This document shows, piece by piece, positions 56,046 to 64,000 of a DNA stretch of 64,000 nucleotides. The first letter of the stretch is position 1. Every line of letters begins with the position of its first letter. Source of the DNA: Aegilops tauschii subsp. strangulata (lineage: Eukaryota > Streptophyta > Magnoliopsida > Poales > Poaceae). The stretch is from contig NC_053037.3 of the NCBI RefSeq assembly GCF_002575655.3, forward strand, positions 569,262,880 through 569,326,879. Direction: 5' to 3'. The notes beneath the pieces were generated by a model that was not told the DNA's origin, did no database searches, and saw only the letters and a list, made by a program, of their open reading frames with translations. The translations under genes were made by a program, and so were the position numbers.

Positions 56046-57192
56046 TGGCCTTTCTCGCCATCAAATTCTTGACTGCTGGCCTCAGTTCCAACCCCTTAGT
56101 TAATTGATTGACTGAAAAAAATCACATGTGAAGTTGCGTGTTGCTCTACTAATGAAACGCCGATCTGCTGGATCCATCCTAATAAGCTATACATTTTCCT
56201 CTTCGGAATTTCTGGAAGTAGAATCATTCGCAAGTGCCGCTGTGTTTGCTGTGGCAGATGCTTCCTCTTTGCAAAGCTGCAAAGAGAGCCTTGGCTCAGC
56301 TGTGGTCGGGTATGCGGTTGTGCAGCCTAATGACATGAGTTCAATTCCTATAGTTGACATGTGATGCACAGCGGGTTTTCTCTCATTTATTAAGAATCAA
56401 ACTTGGTGTGTAGTGGAACCAATCATAAAGAAATATCTTGATATTTATTTTGAAAATTCTAAGGACCATCGGTTGTTGTTAATATAACGTCTTTGTTTTA
56501 ACACGGTCACTATATCCTGGATTTCCAAATGCATTGAAGTATTCAAGCAGGTTGGTTAGCATACTTAACTATAACGAGGAAAGAAAAGAGACCAAACATT
56601 GGAAACAGTGGCGTCGTACTACGAAAAGCGACGTACGCCCACAAACTCCATTCTAAAAAGAGACTTCTGCTTGATTTATCTTCAGCTATGGGATAGGAGG
56701 AATAAGAAAGCCAAACGTAGGTGCCGTGAAGATACTTCTACCCCCGTCCCGTCAATTATCAAATATCAGGATTTGTTTCTCTTATCCATCACATAGAGAA
56801 CTTGTTCTTCCTGTGGTAGGAGACGTTCCCATAGTTTTTGCAAGGCAAATGTGGTGATTTTGTTAATCAAGGGGTCCACAAAGGTCCATCCTTTATGTGT
56901 TGTCTGTGCAGGGTGTTGTAGTTGTGTGTATCATCTATGTTCTACATGATGCTTTTAAAAAAGAATTTGCAACGGACCTGAAGATACATGACAACATGCC
57001 CTTGTTGATTGCACTATGGCCAGATGTGGGTGGGCACTGCTAGATGGTCGGCTTACAACGATTTGTGCACAAGTTTGTGTTGGGCGTAAATGGATGGTTG
57101 TTCCACCTGATGGAGACTACAACATACCCATATTTCACAACTATATGACTGATAATGTATGCAATTTGTGTAGCACATATGAAGGTAATTCA
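56046..57192 (+). pseudogene. Coding-like remnants of an unknown gene
   Basis: After unassigned DNA (56046-56900) three short stretches look like exons: GVVVVCIIYVLHDAF then stop (56914-56960, related to 6841-6894), KIHDNMPLLIALWPDVGG (about 56985-57035), and QVCVGRKWMVVPPDGDYNIP followed by IFHNYMTDNVCN (about 57065-57165). The last shows no stop over 40 codons with a natural amino-acid mix. I do not recognise the family, and no start or full exon structure is clear. Confidence 0.28.
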
Positions 57193-57195
57193 TGA

Positions 57196-59252
57196 CACTA
57201 CAGGAAAAACACACGTCACCGGGTACCAACATGTGCGCCGAGTGACCACCAAAATGTACAGGGCAAACAGGAGAAACATGGCTTACATCAGAGTAAGCCG
57301 TGAGGACAAACAAAAAGTATTCGGCTTACATAGCCGTAATGAACTTGTAGGTTTGCAAAGAAGATGTCATCGACGGTCGACTTACATGCTTGTGAACGAG
57401 CTCATGGTTGTGAACTAGTTGGATATGCTTATGTTTCACTAATGAACAATATGCTTATAGTTGGTGTGAATTTGTTGGATATGTGCAACTTTCTTGGATA
57501 CGTATGAATGTTGAAATTTGTGGAGCCACTATATTTTTTTCGAAAAGAAGGATGACCCCTGACCTATACATCTGGGCAATGCATGCAACCATTTTATTAA
57601 TTATTCACAAAGACCTTACAAAGTAATACATCAGTAAGTCTGAAGCCATTATCATGGCAACATCTGTCGCAACACCTATCCACTTGATGATGGGGTGCCA
57701 AAAGTCGGAGCCGAATACGAAACAGACCTTGCACCAAAACCTAAAATCTAAAACCGGAGGGCCCAGCCAAGTCGCAATGCCAGGTCTGGAGCACACACCG
57801 GTCCGGCGCACTCTCAGCGGGCGCCGCACACGCACGCTGCAGAGGTAGTCACCAACGTATTCCATCAATCCATCTTCCGAGTAGGTATTGACGCATCGAC
57901 CTTACCAGGCCTGCCGTTGACGTCACAGTGACGACAGACAGTGCCCCCTTCCTGCGTGAGTCCATCATCTCACGTCCGTCGCCGAGAGCCCGCTGCGGCA
58001 CACCGCCGAGACTCACTGTCGTCAACACGGTAGATGTACACCAGTCCACTCCCTGCGTCCTGCATCCAGCAGCTGCTCAAAACCAATGCCCTCATGAGGG
58101 AGAGCGCTGCCATCGTCCGATCCAGGATACTCAGATCTGGGGTTTGCCCCGGAGCAACGCGAGTGGGTAGAAGGTGGCTGCAATGGCAATGCCTTCAACA
58201 AGGTAACGGCGCATAGGCGCCGCCACCACCTGCCATCACCATAGTCAGAGCTCAGTTTTCACTGGAAGCCACCCCTTCCCAACTCGCCGCCGGGACTAGA
58301 TGTGGGACCAAGAGGTCCGCCACAACCAGTCGGCCGACCAACTCCGGCGAAGGAGTAAATGGACGTTGAACTTTGTTTGTGGGTATACTATATATGTTGT
58401 TGAATATGTAAGCATGTTGAGGTTGGTGGAGCAATTTAAATTGTTGTGTACTGTTGGTTCAAATTGCAGGGCTGGCACAACAAACAATTAAAAAAAGCAC
58501 ATTGACATATATGCCGACTGCAAAACACGGCTTACTGTCAATAAGCCATACCGCCCTGGGAAAAGCACTCGGCTTACACGACGTAAGCCGATCACCCAAT
58601 CAAAGCACTTGGCTTACATCGTAAGCCGTGCCGCCTAGTTGAAAGCACTCGGCTTAAAGGAAAAGCAGATAACCAGATGGTCTCTGCCGTCGTATGTATT
58701 AGCCGAGTGTGGCCGCAAAACACTCGGCTTACAGAGGATATGTGATAGTATGTGGGAGCTCACACCTTGCCGGAGAAAGCTGTAGAAGACATTCTTCTTA
58801 CATGTACGCTGTAAAGAGTGAACGCCACGCGACGTTCCTGGTGTACATGGCTTAGGTCTAAGCCGTGAAGCGGTGTTGGCACACAGCGTACAGGAGCATT
58901 ACAGTTTACATGTAAACCGTGAATTCTGCCATGCAAACGGCTTAGTGTAACACATTGCTTAAAGCCTCGCTATGTGGTGTCTCCTTTAGTGCTGCTGGAC
59001 GTGATCTCACTCTCTTTGCCGAGTGCCTTCATTTTATTCTCAGCTTACCTATAAGCGGTGCTCCCAATATAAAACACTCGGCTTATACTGCCTAAGCCGA
59101 AATATTCTAAGGCTTATACTGCCTAAGTTGAAATATTCTAAGCCGTGTGCGCTATCTACGCCAAGTGTAATACTCGGCTTACAGTTCGCCGTGGTTTAAA
59201 TGGCCTTGCCTTGTATGAGATATACACGGCTTCGTTTGTTTTTCTTGTAGCG
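57196..59252. mobile_element. CACTA-like element, 2,057 bp, GTAAGCCG subterminal motifs, target duplication TGA
   Basis: Left end CACTACAGGAAAAAC, right end GTTTTTCTTGTAGCG, giving an inverted repeat C(A/G)CTACA(G/A)GAAAAAC, flanked by TGA at 57193-57195 and 59253-59255. About fifteen copies of CGGCTTAC or its inverse GTAAGCCG cluster near the ends (57268-57395 and 58530-59230), several as foldbacks such as CGGCTTACACGACGTAAGCCG. This is the layout of a CACTA, but of a different family from the two above. No transposase. A different repeat occupies 57540-58340. Confidence 0.7.
57540..58340. repeat. High-copy-looking repeat nested in the CACTA-like element
   Basis: The text around TTTTATTAATTATTCACAAA and GCACACACCGGTCCGGCGCA seems familiar to me as a widespread Triticeae repeat, perhaps the 3' part of a retroposon. 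It interrupts the motif-rich ends of the element. Class, ends and strand are unproven. Confidence 0.35.
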
Positions 59253-59254
59253 TG

Positions 59255-59478
59255 AGGAAAATTTTCAAACACTGTCAGTGTTTAGTACCGTATGCATCTA
59301 ATCTATGGGGTTAGCAAAAATAATACTACTCGACATATTTCTTGCCACTGCGAAACTAATATTACAACAGTCATGTAAATCAATCCTACGCAAAAAGAAA
59401 AAAAAACTGTAAAGTCAATCACAGGCATAACTTGTAAACATGTGCAAAAATAAAAAAATATAGTAAGAAGCTGATGGA
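59255..59478. other. Short unassigned spacer
   Basis: AT-rich; no feature seen except the left target duplication of the next element at 59471-59478. Confidence 0.5.
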
Positions 59479-60101
59479 TAGGGATGAAATCGGAGCGGAA
59501 ATGGACGGAACTGAGTGCTACCACATTTGTTTTCATATATTTGTGCAGAAGCGGAAACGAATACAGAAACACTGGAAAGGAATACGGAAACAGATACTAG
59601 TGGAAACGGACACGGAGCGAATACAGAGCGGACACAGAAACAGCAGTGGGCGTTGACCGGAACTTAAAACCCCCTTGAATCATATATAAATACACACAAA
59701 AGCAAACAAATTTAATGAATTGTTAATATGGCTACAAAATAATATGTTTTATTTAGCAACTTAGTGTAGTATTGTACTAGTACTTGACAATTGGTATAGG
59801 GCCAAGTTGAGTACATATGTACTAGTAGAAGTTGGGCCTCAAATGATCCATTCTACTCATTCTGTCAATGTGTGTTGTTTCGTGGTTGGGCTACAAAGCA
59901 GCCATATGCCTATAGTAAAACGGAAATTCCATATTCAAGGAAACGGAAAGTTTCGTTTCCACGTTTGTTCCATCCAGAAATACCGTTTCATTTTTGTTTC
60001 TGTTTCCGCATACAAAATTCTATTTCCATTTTCATATTTCCTTCTCCGTTTTCATTTTTACTCCGGAAAAATGGAAAGTTTCCACTCCATTTTCATCCCT
60101 A
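59479..60101. mobile_element. hAT-like non-autonomous element, 623 bp
   Basis: Terminal inverted repeats TAGGGATGAAATCGGAGCGG and CCACTCCATTTTCATCCCTA, flanked by CTGATGGA (59471-59478) and CTGCTGGA (60102-60109), seven of eight bases alike. Both halves are filled with GGAAACGGA/TCCGTTTCC-type repeats in inverted arrangement, so most of it could fold back. No gene. Confidence 0.75.
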
Positions 60102-60118
60102 CTGCTGGATGTCCATCT

Positions 60119-60121
<3 letters not shown>

Positions 60122-60160
<39 letters not shown>

Positions 60161-60176
60161 CTCTCTCTCTCTCTCA
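60122..60176. repeat. (CT)n microsatellite with one (CTAT) interruption
   Basis: CT run of about 55 bases broken once near 60152. Unlike the others it is not next to a RING copy. Confidence 0.95.
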
Positions 60177-60366
60177 GAAAAAACAAGTGTAAACATGCAG
60201 AACATGTCCATCCTGGATGGTAGAAGGCACACATCTTGCAAGGAGATTCGAAAGTTTAATTACCACCTAATTATACAGAAAATTAATTGACTGAATCCCT
60301 AATAAAGAAGGGATAACTGGCCGAAATATGACGACGACCTTACAATCTTTCAACGAAAATTTAGAA

Positions 60367-61185
60367 GATAACTGGACGAATCCCTAACAAAGAAGGGATA
60401 GTTGACAGAAATGTGACCACGACGGCAATCTTTGATAATTGGAAGGAAAAAAAGGAGACTCGATACTCCTGCTCCGCTCGGCCTTGAACTGTATGTCTCC
60501 CCAGTGCACTACAGAGCAAGAAACTCGGGCAGGACATAGATCAGTGGTGGAGCTTGACGATGATTGTTGAGGGGGCAAGTCGAGAGGGTGAAGAAGATAA
60601 GTTATACATGAACTCTAAGAAATCTAGGACATTAATACCTAATAATATTAAGGATACACTTAAGAGTTTTCCTAGAGTAGGGGGCAATGGCCCCCTTTGG
60701 CCCCATGAAGCTCCGCCACTAGCACACGTCCTCATGTCGCAGCGGCAAATCGAGCACGTCGTCGCCTAGTAGATAACCGACTGAATCCCTAACAAAGGAG
60801 GGATAACTGACAAAAACGTGACCACGACGATGCAATCTTTGATATTTGGAATGAAAAAAGGAGACACGATAGTCCTGCTCTGCTCGGCCTTGAACCGTAC
60901 GTCTCTCCAGTGCACTACAAAGCAAGAAACTCCGACAGGACACAGATCAGTGGCGGATCTTGATGATGATTATTGAGGGGGCTAATCAGAGTGGAGGGGG
61001 TGAAGTAGATAAGTTATAAATTAACTCTAAAAAATCTAGGACATTCAAGCCTTATAATATTAGGAATACACTTGAGAGTTTTCCTAGAGCAGGGGGCAAT
61101 GGCCCCCTTTGGCCCCATCAAGCTCCGCCACTGCCACGGATCCTCACATCACGGCAGCAAATCGAGCATGTTGTCGCCTAGTAGA
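60367..61185. repeat. Tandem duplication, ~406-bp units, each with a MITE
   Basis: Unit 1 starts about 60367 and unit 2 about 60771; landmarks are CAGTGCACTAC (60502, 60908) and GTCGCCTAGT (60761, 61173). Each unit holds a ~180-bp MITE-like segment with ends CAGTGG(T/C)GGA(G/T)CTT and AAGCTCCGCCACT (60542-60721 and 60948-61133). The duplication therefore happened after the MITE insertion. A partial third unit may start at 60290. No gene. Confidence 0.8.
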
Positions 61186-61399
61186 ACCACAAGAAAATGC
61201 ACTGGCGACGGAACCTTGCGCATGACTAATAGGCCAGCGGCGGCGTGATTCGACATCGCCGTCACTAGTTCACTACACCAGATGGCAACCTGGGATCTGG
61301 AGCGCAGTGACTATTTATCGCCTTAAGAGATACAAGCAGCTTCTATTGCTGAAGTTTTTCCTCCCTCGCCTCATATTGAGCTGGCCCATTCACACGAAC

Positions 61400-61500
61400 G
61401 CAGTGTAAAAAAGAGCAAAGAAATGCGCAATAAACAGAGATCAAACTGAGGTCTCCAGGGGGAACTCGAGGTATAGTAACCACTACACCCAAGTTCCCTT
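61400..61500 (-). repeat. Possible tRNA-derived SINE head
   Basis: On the minus strand the text GAACTTGGGTGTAGTGGTTA followed by GGAGACCTCAGTTTGATCTC resembles a decayed tRNA-Glu: an A-box-like D arm and a B-box-like T arm 30 bases apart. The tail down to about 61265 could be SINE body. It does not fold as a proper tRNA (no acceptor pairing), so it is not a tRNA gene. Confidence 0.3.
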
Positions 61501-61619
61501 CATGGTAAGAACTAGGGGCGCGCTCTACTTGATTCTACTACAGCTGTTTTCTTCGGGGTTTTTTCTTTTTGTATTTTATAGGGTTTTCTTCATTTTTTTG
61601 TTTGGTTTTTTTTTGTGAG

Positions 61620-62200
61620 AGACTTCCATCATGGTAGTAGAAAGAACAACGGAGGTAATAAAAATTACAACCTTGCCCGTGGACCACCTAGCGACAACTA
61701 CAAGCATTGGATCAAGCCGAAGGCACGCCGCCGTCATCGCCCCTCCATCACCGGAACCGGACAAACCTTGTTGTAATAGAAAGTCGGGAAGTCATCGTGC
61801 TAAGACCCCATAGGACCAGTGCACCAGAGTAGCAAACATCATCGATGAAGAAAGTCATAGATCAGAGGGTCAAACGTGTAAACACCCAAACGAAGACGAA
61901 CGAAGACCTGGTCAAAATAGATCCACCGAAGACCAGCACCGACCGAATCCCGCGAGATACGACGGAGACAAACCTCCACGCGCCCTCCGACGATGCTAGA
62001 CGCACCATCGGGACGGGGATAGAACGTGGGAGACATTATTCCTACTAAGGAACATCGCCGCCGCCACACAGCCCCAACCAAGATACTGCATCTGATAAAC
62101 ACGAGAACGGGGTCCTTCCGGGGGGGGGGGGGGGGGGGGGCGAGATCCTCTGCACCGGCGGCGGCACCGACGGGAGGAGAAGAGTTCTTCTCCATTTTTT
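61620..62200. repeat. Unclassified dispersed repeat
   Basis: Text such as AAACCTTGTTGTAATAGAAA, GTCGGGAAGTCATCGTGCTA and GACGATGCTAGACGCA is familiar from Triticeae intergenic DNA, but I cannot name the family or set ends. Contains a run of about 22 G at 62120-62141. Confidence 0.35.
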
Positions 62201-62289
62201 GTTTGGTTTTCTTTTTTCTTCTTTATTTTTCTATTTTTCTCTTATGTTTGTTTTCGTTTTCACTCTACATTTTCATATATGTCAAAAAA

Positions 62290-62940
62290 AAACTATTCTT
62301 AGTAAGTGACCAACATTTTTTGTGTACACGTTCAACATTGTCCGGACGCTTATTCATCATTTTTAAATACTTTCTCAACATTTTAAAATACTTTTTCAAC
62401 ATTTTATACTTGTTCAACATTTAACGGATACCCCTTCAACATTTTTTAATACTTATTCAACATATTTTAAATAATTGATCAATTTTTTTCCAAATCCATC
62501 ATCCAAAAATTTATACACATGATCAAAAAGATTCATCATGTCTTTAATATGTGGTCAACATTCTTTCTATACATATTTAACATTTCTGAAATGCTTGATT
62601 GACATTTGAAAATACTTGTCCAACATTTTTTCAAATTGTTGATTAACATTTTTATATACATGATCAACAAAATTCTCCATTTTTTACTACAAGGTCAACA
62701 TTTTTATACACATTTAACATTTTTCATATGCTTGATTAACATTTTTCAAATACTGGTTCACCATTTTTTTCAAATGCTTGATGAACATTTTTATATACAT
62801 GATCAATATTTTTCAAATACTTGTTCAACACTTTTCAAATAAATTTTCAACATTTTTATTTCAAATGCTTGATTAGCAATTTTCAAATACTTGTTAAACA
62901 TGTCTCAAATATATTTTAGAGTATTTTTTAATATATTTAT
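62290..62940. repeat. AT-rich array of CAACATTTTT motifs
   Basis: Twenty or so imperfect repeats of CAACATTTTTCAAATACTTGAT, spaced about 25-40 bp. Apparent open frames here are by-products of the repeat. Confidence 0.7.
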
Positions 62941-64000
62941 TTAAAATATTTTAAAGTATATAGAAAAGTAAAAACATTAAGCAAAAAAGAAATAAAAAAA
63001 ATATAAAAAAGAGGAAAACGGTATTGTGGCCTCTCTCGCGCCTGGGCCGGCCCAATTTGCCATCCCCTTCTGGAGTGGCAAAGGTGCAGATGGTTGCGGA
63101 TGATGGAGCCGCTATTTGTTGTCGATGACTTGGTGGCGTGTGCGTGTACCATGGCTACCAATCGGAGAGGCTTCCGGCGGGAAATTTGAATTCCAGTCAA
63201 ATGTTTTTCTTTTTTAAGAAAAGAATACGATGCAATTTTTTTTCTTTTTAGGAAACGAACGCGATGCAAATGTGTGCTTCTCCGTTTCAGGCCTTTAGCC
63301 TTGCCGTAAGCTCAAGTTAAATGATTCTTGAAAAGAAATATAAGTTAAATGTCAGCTGGCCATTTGAGTGGTCCATTAGCATGTACTTTTGTTCACTTCT
63401 CAAAATTATATATCCTTAAAACAAAAATAATTATAGAATTTGCTTTAATAAATGAAATATTATATAAAATTAGTAGATCAACAGAAAATGTTTCGTCTAA
63501 CTCATCTAGCTTCTTAGGTTACTTCACGTATACTTCAAAAAATGACTTACACTGATAGTGAAAAGTATTTCATGAAATCATAGAAAAAAAGGTAAAAGAA
63601 TAGTGAAATATAGTTTGCCACGTTCCCGATGCCGGAGTTTGCCGACCAATTGGTAGACGGATGATTTGGTCACAAGAGAGGGTGGTGGGAGGGGGGGGGG
63701 GGGGGTAAGAGGAGTGGGAGGAGGAAAGGTAGGGTACATTAAATTTTTCCATTGGCATGCATGTTTAGCTTCACATGTAAGGATGTACTATCAAATATGC
63801 GTGTGCGTTGCAACGGGAAAGAAAATGTCCACACACCGTAGCGGACGTTCATGTTGCCACTTTTTCCATTCGTCATCATCGTAACTAGCAGGGTGACCCG
63901 CGCAATTGCCGGCTAGATTTCTTATGTAGTATTGTCTTTTTTTTCACATTTAGTTGTTCACATGCTATTTGATAGACATTTCAAATTATTGAAAATAGTG
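62941..64000. other. Unassigned DNA at the right edge
   Basis: No gene. A G run lies at 63690-63705. The pieces GCGTGTGCGTTGCAACGGGAAA (63799) and AACTAGCAGGGTGACCCGCGCA (63884) look like fragments of grass MITE ends but are too short to classify. Confidence 0.4.

Noticed and set aside
61400..61500. Possible tRNA gene
   Set aside because: Only the A-box and B-box resemblance remains; acceptor and anticodon stems do not form, so it is listed only as a possible SINE head.
62606..62842. Open frames in the CAACATTTTT array
   Set aside because: By-product of an AT-rich short repeat.

Overview
This window looks like intergenic plant DNA from a large, repeat-rich Triticeae genome (wheat, Aegilops or a close relative). 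The main evidence is an Angela-type Copia LTR, several CACTA elements with the grass subterminal repeat built on a CCCGGTT/AACCGGG inverted motif, a MULE/FAR1 gene, a hAT, a PIF/Harbinger, a Stowaway-like scar, solo LTRs, and genes whose reading frames are broken by introns, stops or frameshifts. I see no intact host gene, no rRNA, no confident tRNA and no CRISPR array.

Layout. 1-5.3 kb: an internally deleted CACTA derivative, present twice and separated by a truncated Angela (leader, PBS and one LTR, minus orientation). 5.3-7.1 kb: unassigned. 7.1-30.2 kb: an array of minus-strand RING-H2 (E3-ligase-like) pseudogenes, called copies A, B, C, D, E and E' here, with units about 1.6-1.9 kb apart once insertions are removed. 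Copy A is split by a 12,346-bp CACTA (7724-20069, target duplication GAG) and by a 410-bp solo LTR (target duplication GGAAC). The 5' flank of copy B is split by a 1,292-bp CACTA (22501-23792, target duplication ACT). In each case paralogous copies show the empty site. Copy C is joined to rearranged pieces of an SUVH-type histone methyltransferase gene. 30.2-31.4 kb: a roughly 322-bp tandem repeat. 31.9-33.7 kb: a FAR1/MULE-like pseudogene. 36.7-37.8 kb: an F-box/DUF295 pseudogene. 37.8-42.3 kb: a hAT element. 42.3 kb: RING copy F. 43.5-44.5 kb: an F-box-associated pseudogene. 46.9-48.2 kb: RING copy G fused to an SUVH N-terminal/SRA fragment. 52.7-53.3 kb: a solo LTR inside a Stowaway-like MITE. 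53.5-56.0 kb: a PIF/Harbinger element carrying only the Myb-like gene. 57.2-59.3 kb: a CACTA-like element full of GTAAGCCG motifs. 59.5-60.1 kb: a hAT-like MITE. 60.4-61.2 kb: a tandem duplication carrying MITEs. The rest is AT-rich repeat debris.

The big CACTA is the best-organised unit. It has terminal subterminal arrays, a first promoter with TATA, a small coiled-coil/membrane ORF, a TNP2-like transposase, a stem-loop resembling a microRNA precursor, an internal array of subterminal-type repeats beside a second TATA box, and a second gene with a C-terminal Ulp1/C48 peptidase-like domain. Both large genes carry frameshifts and stops, so this copy probably encodes no working protein, although its ends could still be acted on in trans. 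The 1.29-kb CACTA has the same two kinds of ends in the opposite orientation and looks like a deletion derivative of the same family.

Limits: everything here was read by eye. Family names rest on motifs and remembered family features, not searches; element ends are firm only where a target-site duplication is given.
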